NCBI RefSeq assembly: GCF_016907235.1
Contig: NZ_JAFBBO010000001.1
Coordinates: 4,278,001 to 4,342,000 of the forward strand
Source: Oerskovia jenensis
GTDB taxonomy: Bacteria > Actinomycetota > Actinomycetes > Actinomycetales > Cellulomonadaceae
Reading direction: 5' to 3'
DNA length: 64,000 bases
A program made the translations under genes and the position numbers. Under the pieces are notes generated by a model. That model made no database searches. It saw only the letters and a program-made list of their open reading frames with translations, and had not been told where the DNA came from. This document shows positions 45,023 through 51,785 of the stretch, piece after piece (the first letter of the stretch is position 1; every line of letters begins with the position of its first letter).

Positions 45023-45805
45023 TCACCGGTTGAGGTAGCGGTTGGACGCGATGGCGAAGCCCTCGGTCGTCACGCCGACCACGGGGACGCCTGCGCGCTG
45101 GAAGGAGGCGTAGTCCGGGCCGAGGACGGCGGAGCCGACGCCCCCCAGCACGAGCATCACGGCGCCGGTCGAGTTGTCACGGATGAGCAGCATGTCGTCC
45201 TCCTGGACGGGTAGTCGGGTGGGGATGGGTGGGATCGCGGCGAGGATGCCGGGAATCTGTGCGATGCGAGCGTCGCCGGGGCAGGTCTTGCCGACGGAGG
45301 TGGAGTAGTACATGCCCCCGTCGACTCGGTAGCCCGGCCGGAACGGGGGAGAGGACTCCACCCCCAGGCGGTGCCAGGACAGGCCGCGGGAGCTCGCTCC
45401 GATGCGGGAGTCGGTGGCCAGCCGGGTCGGGATGGTCGGGTGCGTCTGGATGATCCACGTGGACAGGGCCTTGAGGGCCGCGACCTGTGCGGCCGTCCAC
45501 GGCGGAGGCTGACCGGTCGTCCAGAGGCGTCCGTAGCCGTCCCAGGACTCGATCGAGATCGTCGCGTCGTTGCCCTCGTAGTCGGCGGCGGAGTAGTAGT
45601 CGGTGTCGATGTACTGCTCGACGGTCCCGTCCTCGGCCACGTAGAAGTGCGAGCAGGGTCGACCGGGTGGAGAGAAGTACGGGTAGAGGGACGACGCATC
45701 GGTGACGGCCGTGTGGAAGTTGATGCGGTTGCGGACGAAGGCGCGGACGTTCTCCGTGTTCGCGTGCGGGATCAGGCGCTGTACTGCGCCTGGGTAGACG
45801 GGCAT
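45023..45805 (-). CDS. PGRP-type N-acetylmuramoyl-L-alanine amidase (endolysin)
   Basis: 260 aa. Amidase_2/PGRP zinc amidase: His 31 (INFHTAVTD), the strand SHFYVAEDGTVEQYIDTD, His 145 (LSWHRLG) and Cys 175 (KTCPGD) as zinc ligands. It cleaves the MurNAc-L-Ala bond of peptidoglycan. The C-terminus after VQEDDM is a 56-residue domain (LLIRDNSTGAVMLVLGG, GVTTEGFAIAS) related to that of lysin 2. AGGAGG lies upstream of ATG 45805. The internal ribosome site is at 45191-45204. Confidence 0.88.
   Translation of the reverse strand: MPVYPGAVQRLIPHANTENVRAFVRNRINFHTAVTDASSLYPYFSPPGRPCSHFYVAEDGTVEQYIDTDYYSAADYEGNDATISIESWDGYGRLWTTGQPPPWTAAQVAALKALSTWIIQTHPTIPTRLATDSRIGASSRGLSWHRLGVESSPPFRPGYRVDGGMYYSTSVGKTCPGDARIAQIPGILAAIPPIPTRLPVQEDDMLLIRDNSTGAVMLVLGGVGSAVLGPDYASFQRAGVPVVGVTTEGFAIASNRYLNR
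45191..45204 (-). promoter_or_regulatory. Internal Shine-Dalgarno and ATG inside the amidase gene
   Basis: Minus strand AGGAGG (45204-45199), 5 nt spacer, in-frame ATG (45193-45191); predicted 56-residue C-terminal product. Confidence 0.7.
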
Positions 45806-45881
45806 GGACTCCTCCTTGCGTGACGAAGGCCCCGACGCGTTCGCGTGCGGGGCCGATGGGTGTGTGGACAGGGGGGTGGGG

Positions 45882-46196
45882 TCAGGGCGCGCCAGGGACG
45901 ACGCGCACGAGCGTGAGCAGGACCGCCAGGAGCGACCCGAGCCCGACGATCGAGGACACGACGACCGAGGCGATGGTCCAGCCCGAGGTCCCGGCACGGG
46001 TGCCGGCAGCGGCGTTCTTCTCGAGCTCGCCGATGCTCACGGAGTGGGCGGCGGCGGTGCGGTCGGAGGCGTCGAGGCGGCGTGCGTGCTCCTCGAGGCG
46101 CGCGGTCTGCACCGCGAGAGCGGCGTCCACCTTGCCTTCGAGGCGGGCGAGGGTCACGGGGACCGATTCGGCCTGCTGCTGTTCGGGTGTGCTCAT
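45882..46196 (-). CDS. Coiled-coil plus single-helix membrane protein (XhlA/holin-like)
   Basis: 104 aa. Residues ~10-65 form a long amphipathic helix (VTLARLEGKVDAALAVQTAR, RRLDASDRTAAAHSVSIGEL), followed by one membrane helix (about 75-98; IASVVVSSIVGLGSLLAVLL). This plan is shared by XhlA-type hemolysin enhancers and many phage holin accessory proteins. It lies just upstream of the amidase gene. ATG 46196 gives the natural domain; longer upstream readings lack support. Confidence 0.6.
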   Translation of the reverse strand: MSTPEQQQAESVPVTLARLEGKVDAALAVQTARLEEHARRLDASDRTAAAHSVSIGELEKNAAAGTRAGTSGWTIASVVVSSIVGLGSLLAVLLTLVRVVPGAP

Positions 46197-46270
46197 GGTC
46201 GTTCGACGCCGTACGCCCCGCGGGCTGTGCAGCTCCACCGCATGGTGCGCCTCCTCGGCAGGTCGGTGTA

Positions 46271-46573
46271 TCAGGACGGGGGCAGGGGGTCCGCGCCGTT
46301 CGTCGCGGCGGTGAGTCTCACGACGGCCTCGGCCGTGGCGATCCAGTCCGCGCGGCGGCGCGGACCGAGGTCCTCCCAGCGCCGGTAGGTGTCGGTCGTG
46401 TGCCTGGCGTACGTCAGTGCGGCCACGGCTTCGACCAGCGTGGCGCCGTCGGGAGGGGCGAGGGCTCTTCCCTCGCGGTCGAGCGTGATGCCGAGGTGCC
46501 CGGCGATCGCGGGGACGGCGTTGGACAGGACGTAGAGGCGGTCGGCGTCGAGATACGGATCGGGTCGGGTCAT
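46271..46573 (-). CDS. Hypothetical phage protein
   Basis: 100 aa, soluble, helical. MTRPDPYLDADRLYVLSNAV at the start and a conserved-looking centre LVEAVAALTYARHTTDTYRR. AGGAG lies 7 nt before ATG 46573. Not recognised; position between a WhiB gene and the holin-like gene suggests an accessory phage function. Confidence 0.6.
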   Translation of the reverse strand: MTRPDPYLDADRLYVLSNAVPAIAGHLGITLDREGRALAPPDGATLVEAVAALTYARHTTDTYRRWEDLGPRRRADWIATAEAVVRLTAATNGADPLPPS

Positions 46574-46661
46574 GGCGGGGCTCCTGGTCGGTCGGTGGGC
46601 GCGGCGGGTCGGCGCGGGAGCGTGCAGCGTGGCGGGGGCGGGCGATCGCCAGGACGAGCGG

Positions 46662-46961
46662 TCATGACGCCGCGCGCTCGGCCGGGGTCCGGCCGCCGTA
46701 CATCCCGAAGCGCAGGGCTCCGGGGCCGTCGGACTCGGCTGCCGAAGCCTCGGCGAGACAGGGCGCGCTGACGGGGCAGTCCCCGCAGATGCGGCGCGCC
46801 TGGTCGTAGGCGGACGGGAGCTCGGAGTACGGGTGCCAGGGGTCGCCCTGCAGCTCGTGGTCCCAGCCTCGGCACGCTGCGTCGAGGCGCCACTCGACGC
46901 CCTCACGGGTCGCGAGCCGGCTCGTCGGTCGGGTGAGTGACGTGGCGCGCAGGTCGATCAT
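46662..46961 (-). CDS. WhiB-family iron-sulfur transcription factor (phage type)
   Basis: 99 aa. Four cysteines in WhiB arrangement: C30, then C59, C62 and C68 (RRICGDCPVSAPC), which bind a 4Fe-4S cluster, and the turn GMYGGRT (about 86-92) in place of G(V/I)WGG. GAGGAGA precedes ATG 46961. Phage WhiB proteins of mycobacteriophages block host WhiB2 and cell division, so this one may act on the host programme during lysis; that is inference. Confidence 0.85.
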   Translation of the reverse strand: MIDLRATSLTRPTSRLATREGVEWRLDAACRGWDHELQGDPWHPYSELPSAYDQARRICGDCPVSAPCLAEASAAESDGPGALRFGMYGGRTPAERAAS

Positions 46962-47176
46962 CGGTCTTCTCCTCGTCTCGTGGCCGCGCACGCTCGGTGG
47001 GGCCGTCGGTCGTCGGTGCTCGTCGTCCCGGTGCGTCCGGGGCCGTGGAGCGGGTGGTGTGAAGGGCCCGGCACGGGACGTGGCCGTCCGTGACGGGCCG
47101 CGACGAGCCGTCGCGCGAAGGGCCGTGACGGCGAGCTGGGTGGGGGCTGGTCCGGGTGACGGCGCGCAGGACGTAC

Positions 47177-47398
47177 CTACGAGCCGCGCGTCACGTTCCT
47201 GACTGCCGTCTCGCCTGTCGGGTCGTGGTAGCCGAGGACCGAGCGCAGCAGGTCGTCGGGGTCGACGTGCTGCATCTGCTCGGCGCGTCGGTGGATCTTG
47301 AGCGCGAGCCGCTGCGTCCTGCTGCGTCCCAGGTCGATGCTGTTCTCGGCGGCGAACGTCCGGATCCGTTGTTCCCACCCGGTGCGGGTGATGGGCAT
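47177..47398 (-). CDS. Small hypothetical phage protein
   Basis: 73 aa, basic N-terminus and soluble: MPITRTGWEQRIRTFAAENS, RTQRLALKIHRRAEQMQHVD. AGGAG lies 8 nt before ATG 47398. Codon usage is good and it is collinear with the set from the repressor onward. Function unknown. Confidence 0.55.
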   Translation of the reverse strand: MPITRTGWEQRIRTFAAENSIDLGRSRTQRLALKIHRRAEQMQHVDPDDLLRSVLGYHDPTGETAVRNVTRGS

Positions 47399-47458
47399 GG
47401 CGACGACTCCTGGTCTCTTCGTCCGTGGCGAACCTCGGAGCGGGGGTGGGAGGAGGGC

Positions 47459-47695
47459 TCAGGCTGCGGCCGAGACGTCCCGGACGGTCGAGAGAGCCAG
47501 GGCCGTGGAGCCGAGTGCGGTCGCGAGCGCCTTGATCTCGCGGACCGTGAAGTTGCCGTGGCGGTTGAGCTTGCGGTCGAGCGAGGTCCGGGGGATGCCC
47601 GACGACGCGGCGAGCGCGACCGTCGACAACCCGATCTCCCGTCGCGCCGCCTCGATGTTGGCGGCCACTGCGGATGCGTAGTGGTTGCTGTCCAT
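47459..47695 (-). CDS. Small helix-turn-helix regulator (Cro/CI-like)
   Basis: 78 aa. A single XRE-type helix-turn-helix: NIEAARREIGLSTVALAASS, GIPRTSLDRKLNRHGNFTV, IKALATALG. First gene of the leftward (lysis-side) transcript, with TACTGT 7 nt before ATG 47695. It faces another HTH gene across a 96-bp region with an inverted-repeat operator pair, the layout of a phage genetic switch. Confidence 0.8.
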   Translation of the reverse strand: MDSNHYASAVAANIEAARREIGLSTVALAASSGIPRTSLDRKLNRHGNFTVREIKALATALGSTALALSTVRDVSAAA

Positions 47696-47702
47696 AACGG
47701 CA

Positions 47703-47708
47703 ACAGTA
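47703..47708 (-). promoter_or_regulatory. -10 element TACTGT of the leftward switch promoter
   Basis: Minus-strand TANNNT match 7 nt before ATG 47695; it overlaps the first operator half. Confidence 0.6.
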
Positions 47709-47759
47709 CTGCCCGAATGGACAGTGTGCAAGGTGGCGACTGCTCCACTTTCGGCAGTA
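47707..47759. promoter_or_regulatory. Inverted operator pair between divergent repressors
   Basis: TACTGCCCGAATGG (47707-47720) and the reverse complement of TACTGCCGAAAGTGG (47745-47759) are near-identical boxes in opposite orientation. One overlaps the leftward -10, the other lies at the expected -35 of the rightward promoter. Confidence 0.55.
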
Positions 47760-47779
47760 GGGCTGCCAGATCGAACGTG

Positions 47780-47785
47780 TAGCAT
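47780..47785 (+). promoter_or_regulatory. -10 element TAGCAT of the rightward switch promoter
   Basis: TANNNT match 6 nt before ATG 47792. Confidence 0.6.
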
Positions 47786-47791
47786 GCCCGT

Positions 47792-48181
47792 ATGGACATC
47801 AACGAGGCAACGGCGCGTGCAATCGCTGCGGAGCGCGCGATCAGCGGGATGACCGTGCGCGAGCTGGCTGCCCGGGCCGGGATCCCCGAGCGCTCGCTCA
47901 TGCGCGTGCTCCAGGCCGAGCGCGAGATCAAGGTCGTCCAGGTGGCGCAGCTCGCCGAGGCGTTCGAGATCTACCCCCACGAGATCATCGAGCGCGCGGA
48001 GGTCATCCTCGCCCGTGCAGAGAAGGAGCGGCCGGCACCCGGCGCGTCCGTGCACGCGTTCCCCGCGCGGACCGAGGCCCGTGGTACTACGGTCACCGAG
48101 CCGGGAGTCATCGCGGCGATGGAGGACTACGACGGAGAGGACCTGGTGGCCGAGATGGAGAGCCACGAGGAGCAACCGTAG
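47792..48181 (+). CDS. Helix-turn-helix repressor paired with ImmA (ImmR-like)
   Basis: 129 aa. N-terminal helix-turn-helix (MTVRELAARAGIPERSLMRV, about 20-39; VAQLAEAFEIYPHEIIERAE), then an acidic C-terminal tail (PGVIAAMEDYDGEDLVAEME) that could be the cleavage or interaction region for the protease encoded next. It ends 10 nt before the ImmA gene. It resembles the repressor of ImmR/ImmA-type elements (ICEBs1, phi105) in arrangement, not in detailed sequence. Confidence 0.82.
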   Translation: MDINEATARAIAAERAISGMTVRELAARAGIPERSLMRVLQAEREIKVVQVAQLAEAFEIYPHEIIERAEVILARAEKERPAPGASVHAFPARTEARGTTVTEPGVIAAMEDYDGEDLVAEMESHEEQP

Positions 48182-48191
48182 GAGCGTGGAG

Positions 48192-48599
48192 ATGTACGAC
48201 CTGATCGAGCACGCGCAGTCGTTGGGGCTGGAGGTGCTGTTCGACGACCTGGGGGCGCGGCATGCCCATCTCCGTGAGGACGGCGTCGTGGTCATCAACG
48301 ACGGCCGGTCGTACCTGCTGCAGCGCGCTGCGCTGGCGCACGAGTGCGGGCACCACGTGCACTGCCACGTGCACATGGTCGGTGCTCGCGAGTCCAGGCA
48401 GGAGCGGCAGGCCGACGAGTACGCCGCGAACCTGCTCTTCGGGCCGGGGGAGTACGCCCAGGCCGAGCACATGTACGGACCCGACGTGACCCTGATCGCG
48501 CGCGAGCTCGGAGTCCCCGCGCGGATGATCCACGCCTGGCGTCGAGCGTGGCGGGCGAACGCGCACCGCGTCCCGCGGGGGTTCACCGCGTTCGGCTGA
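48192..48599 (+). CDS. ImmA/IrrE-family metallopeptidase
   Basis: 135 aa. The zinc motif HECGHH (residues 50-55; HExxH) is followed by RQADEYAANLLFG, which supplies the third ligand. In ImmR/ImmA systems this protease cleaves the phage repressor after a host signal, switching the element on. AGGAG (48180-48184) is 7 nt before ATG 48192; a GTG at 48186 is too close to it. It is the rightmost recognisable gene of the island. Confidence 0.88.
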   Translation: MYDLIEHAQSLGLEVLFDDLGARHAHLREDGVVVINDGRSYLLQRAALAHECGHHVHCHVHMVGARESRQERQADEYAANLLFGPGEYAQAEHMYGPDVTLIARELGVPARMIHAWRRAWRANAHRVPRGFTAFG

Positions 48600-48952
48600 C
48601 GTTCCGGGCCGAGAATCCGGGCGACCGCCTACGTCGACCATGGCACCCTGGGGCGCATGATCTCCAGCGCCCCCTTCCCGAGCCCGTCCACCGCGACGTG
48701 CTCCTGATCGACGACCTCCGGGTGTTTCGTCAGGATCTGCGGGTCGCGGCGCGCGATCATCTCGACGTGGACCCCATGCTGTACGAGGCCGCGACGCGCC
48801 CGGGCCGCACGACTGACGTCGGGTGCGCGGCGCGGCTCGTCGGCGAGCCCGACGGCGTCCCAGGTCTCACGCTCGAGCAGCGCGGCCCGGCCCGCACTCC
48901 TCGCCACCTTCTCGTCGCGCGCCGAGACGTCTCGTGGCGTTCCCTGGGAGAC
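48600..48952. other. Unassigned 350-bp stretch at the right edge of the island
   Basis: No confident gene. On the minus strand a frame ending at 48629 reads HVEMIARRDPQILTKHPEVV with good third-position bias over its last ~45 codons but weak further upstream; it may be the remnant of a gene cut by insertion of the island. No attachment-site copy of the tRNA-Met 3' end was found here. Confidence 0.3.
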
Positions 48953-49321
48953 ATGACCGTGCAGACTCGCCGCGTCTACGCAGACCCCACGCCCGACGAC
49001 GGCTACCGCGTCCTGGTCGACCGGCTCTGGCCGCGCGGTCTGAGCAAGGAGCGCGCCCGGGTGGACCGGTGGCTCAAGGACGTGGCACCGTCGACCGGGC
49101 TACGGACCTGGTTCCACCACGACCGCGCCCTGTTCGACGAGTTCGCGGCGCGCTACCGCGCCGAGCTCGACCAGAACCCGGCCGTCGACGAGCTGCGCTC
49201 GATCATCGCCGTCCACCCGGTCGTCACGCTGCTCTACGGGTCCCAGGACGAGCAGGACAACCAGGCCGGGGTGCTGCGTGACCACCTGGCCGCGGCGGAC
49301 CGACGGGCGTCCGATCCCTGA
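48953..49321 (+). CDS. DUF488 family protein
   Basis: 122 aa. The family signature RVYADPTPDDGYRVLVDRLW followed by PRGLSKERARVDRWLKDVAP is clear, as is TLLYGSQDEQDNQAGVLRDH. DUF488 proteins (YeaO-like) are small, of unknown function. Start ATG 48953 fits alignment with the family; the GGGAG before it is only 2 nt away, so the initiation signal is weak. Confidence 0.85.
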   Translation: MTVQTRRVYADPTPDDGYRVLVDRLWPRGLSKERARVDRWLKDVAPSTGLRTWFHHDRALFDEFAARYRAELDQNPAVDELRSIIAVHPVVTLLYGSQDEQDNQAGVLRDHLAAADRRASDP

Positions 49322-49574
49322 CGGGCGCGAGCCTCGGTGAGGTCGAGACCGCGGGGCGGGGTCGCCGCGACCGTCGGCGCGACCGCTGTCCCGTTCTCGG
49401 TGCGGCCGACCTGAGCCTCGAGGCACCGTGCGGCCGTGCTCAGGGCACCGCCAGCAGGCGACGCGCGGCAAAACACCCGATACCTCCCGGTAGACCGGAT
49501 CGTCCCGTTCAACGAGCGAACGGCTCAGGGTCGTGTCAGGATTCCACCTCCGTCGACTCGAAGGAGACCCACCC

Positions 49575-50390
49575 GTGCCTACCGGTACCAACCGCACCAC
49601 GTCAGGGACCGCCCAGCGGCTCCAGCAGAGCAAGGGCCTGCGGGTCCTCGCCCGCACCGGCTACGCCGTCAGCGGGCTGCTGCACATCATGATCGGGATC
49701 ATCGCCCTCCGGATCGCGACAGGCTCCGGCGGTGGACAGGCGAGCGAGACCGGCGCCCTCCAGGAGATCGCCGGGACGACCGGCGGAGAGTTCGTCCTCT
49801 GGTTCGCGGTCGTCGCCTTCGTCGCGCTGGGCCTCTGGCAGATCCTCGAGGCGATCGCCGGCACGAGCGGGAACGTGAAGGACCGCAAGGCATACCGCGC
49901 CAAGTCGGCGGGCAAGGCCGTCGTCTACCTCGCGCTCGCCGTGCTGACGTTCAAGGTCGTGAGCGGCTCGGGCAGCGGCGGGCAGCAGGACAGCCTCACC
50001 GCCTCGCTCCTCGCGAATGGCGCAGGCCGAGTCCTCGTCGGTGCGGTCGGGATCGGCATCGTCGTGGCCGGCGCCTACCACGTGGTCAAGGGCTGGAGGA
50101 AGCGCTTCCTCCAGGACCTCGAGGGCAACGCCGGCGGCCAGGTCGGCCACGCCGTCGTCGTCCTCGGACGGGTCGGCTACATCGCGAAGGGGATCGCGCT
50201 CGGTGTGCTCGGTGCGCTCGTCGTGGCTGCCGCCGTGACTGCCGACCCTGCGAAGGCGAGCGGCCTGGACGCCGCACTCCGGACCATCGGCGAGCAGCCC
50301 TTCGGTGCCTTCCTGCTGGCCGCGACGGGCGTCGGCTTCGCCGCCTACGGCGTCTACTCGTTCGCCCGTGCCCGGTACGCACGGATGTGA
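49575..50390 (+). CDS. DUF1206 family membrane protein
   Basis: 271 aa. Three internally repeated units of two membrane helices each, starting at LARTGYAVSGLLHIMIGIIA, KAVVYLALAVLTF and GRVGYIAKGIALGVLGALVV. This threefold RxGYxxxG...GxxAL repeat defines DUF1206. AAGGAG lies 8 nt before GTG 49575. Function unknown; in several actinobacteria such genes are stress-induced. Confidence 0.85.
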   Translation: MPTGTNRTTSGTAQRLQQSKGLRVLARTGYAVSGLLHIMIGIIALRIATGSGGGQASETGALQEIAGTTGGEFVLWFAVVAFVALGLWQILEAIAGTSGNVKDRKAYRAKSAGKAVVYLALAVLTFKVVSGSGSGGQQDSLTASLLANGAGRVLVGAVGIGIVVAGAYHVVKGWRKRFLQDLEGNAGGQVGHAVVVLGRVGYIAKGIALGVLGALVVAAAVTADPAKASGLDAALRTIGEQPFGAFLLAATGVGFAAYGVYSFARARYARM

Positions 50391-50423
50391 GACGGCACGG
50401 GGCGTCATGGAAGAATGGCGCCC

Positions 50424-50909
50424 ATGGCGATGAGAGAGATCCGAGTGATCCCGGACCCCGTGCTCCGCACCCCGTGCGACGAGATCACCACCATCGACGA
50501 CGGGGTGCGCTCGCTCGTCGCTGACCTGGTCGAGACCGTCGACCAGGAGGGCCGGGCCGGCCTCGCCGCCAACCAGATCGGCGTCAACCTGCGAGCCTTC
50601 TCGTGGAACATCGAGGACGAGATCGGCTACATCCTCAACCCGAGGATCGTCGAGCTCTCCGAGCGGATCCAGGACGGTGACGAGGGGTGCCTGTCGGTGC
50701 CCGGCCTCTGGTACCCGACGCGGCGCGCCTGGTACGCGAGGGTCGTGGGCATCGACCTCGACGGCAAGGAGATCACGGTCGAAGGGACCGAGCTCATGGC
50801 GCGCTGCCTCCAGCACGAGACCGACCACCTCGACGGCATGCTGTACCTCGATCGCCTGGACCGTGCGGTCCGCAAGAAGGCCATGCGGGAGATGCGCGCC
50901 CAGCTCTGA
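50424..50909 (+). CDS. def: Peptide deformylase
   Basis: 161 aa. All three catalytic motifs: GLAANQIG (46-53), EGCLSVPG with the metal Cys 89, and QHETDHLDG with His 131, Glu 132 and His 135. It removes the N-formyl group from nascent proteins. Several in-frame ATGs (50415, 50424, 50430) are possible; 50424 or 50430 fit the family N-terminus ([16 protein letters not shown]). AAGAAT 7 nt upstream of 50424 is a relaxed leaderless -10. It lies alone, away from fmt. Confidence 0.93.
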   Translation: MAMREIRVIPDPVLRTPCDEITTIDDGVRSLVADLVETVDQEGRAGLAANQIGVNLRAFSWNIEDEIGYILNPRIVELSERIQDGDEGCLSVPGLWYPTRRAWYARVVGIDLDGKEITVEGTELMARCLQHETDHLDGMLYLDRLDRAVRKKAMREMRAQL

Positions 50910-51200
50910 GGCGCACCTCGGTGTCCCCTCGTCACCCCGGCCCAGCGCCGCGGCGACGGGGGGAATGCCGCGTCGTCCCGGACGGTCACGGCTGTCGGGG
51001 AGCGTGAGCGCATAGGGGGAGAAGCGCGTCGGCCGGCGCAGGCACAGTGGGATGAAATCTGCGATGGGGAGTCCTCCCCTCGCGATCCGCTCCACTCTCA
51101 GGCAAGATATGGCTCGTATACCGCTGGTTGATCAGGCATGATGATCCACCCCTGGTGAGGACGTTGGGGAAGACGAAACCTCGACCTAGGGAGGAACGAC

Positions 51201-51701
51201 ATGACTGGTGCCATCACACGCGGTGTTCTCTTCGTGCACTCGGCGCCCCGGGCGCTGAGCCCGCACCTCGAGTGGGCTGCCGGGAACGTCCTGGGCGTGC
51301 GCGTCACGCTGGACTGGACCGAGCAGCCCGCTGCGCGAGACCTCTACCGGGCGGAGCTCGCCTGGCAGGGAGCACAGGGGACGGGTGCGCGTCTTGCCTC
51401 GGCGCTGCGCGGCTGGTCCCACCTGCGCTACGAGGTCACGGAGGACGCGAGCCACGGGGCCGACGGTGCCCGCTGGTCCCACACCCCTGACCTCGGGATC
51501 TTCCACGCCGTGACGGACGTGCACGGCAACGTCATGATCCCCGAGGACCGGGTGCGTGCCGCGCTCGAGGTCGCGCACGACAACCGCGCCATGCGCGAGG
51601 CGCTGCACCTGGCCCTCGGCAAGGCGTGGGACGACGAGCTCGAGCCCTTCCGTCACGCGGGCGAGGACTCGAACGTGCGCTGGCTCCACCGCGTGGGCTG
51701 A
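51201..51701 (+). CDS. DUF3145 family protein
   Basis: 166 aa, soluble. RGVLFVHSAPRALSPHLEWA at the start, RGWSHLRYEVTEDAS and NVMIPEDRVRAALE later match the actinobacteria-specific DUF3145 family, often found near acyl-carrier or acetyl-CoA carboxylase genes. GGGAGG lies 6 nt before ATG 51201. The ~290 bp upstream (from def) contain an AT-richer patch around 51100-51150 that probably holds the promoter; nothing else is seen there. Confidence 0.85.
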   Translation: MTGAITRGVLFVHSAPRALSPHLEWAAGNVLGVRVTLDWTEQPAARDLYRAELAWQGAQGTGARLASALRGWSHLRYEVTEDASHGADGARWSHTPDLGIFHAVTDVHGNVMIPEDRVRAALEVAHDNRAMREALHLALGKAWDDELEPFRHAGEDSNVRWLHRVG

Positions 51702-51744
51702 TCTCACGTCGCCCCCACGGGGCCCCGGTGGCCTCACGGTCGCC

Positions 51745-51780
51745 CGATGCCTGCCGGCTACTAGGAACCGGCAGGCATCG
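51745..51780. terminator. Bidirectional terminator between DUF3145 and HTTM genes
   Basis: Arms 51745-51757 and 51768-51780 pair over 13 bp with a 10-nt loop. Confidence 0.75.
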
Positions 51781-51785
51781 CGCGT

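Noticed and set aside
42921-45805. Possibility that the lysin genes are host autolysins of the cell wall
   Set aside because: None has a signal peptide, and they are collinear with holin-like genes and phage-type regulators, which favours a phage origin.
48629-48907. Minus-strand frame of ~92 codons after ImmA
   Set aside because: Only the C-terminal half looks coding, there is no ribosome site or family match, so it is described as a possible remnant rather than a gene.
49234-49512. Minus-strand frame of 92 codons before DUF1206
   Set aside because: Overlaps the DUF488 end, irregular codon usage and no motif; considered noise.
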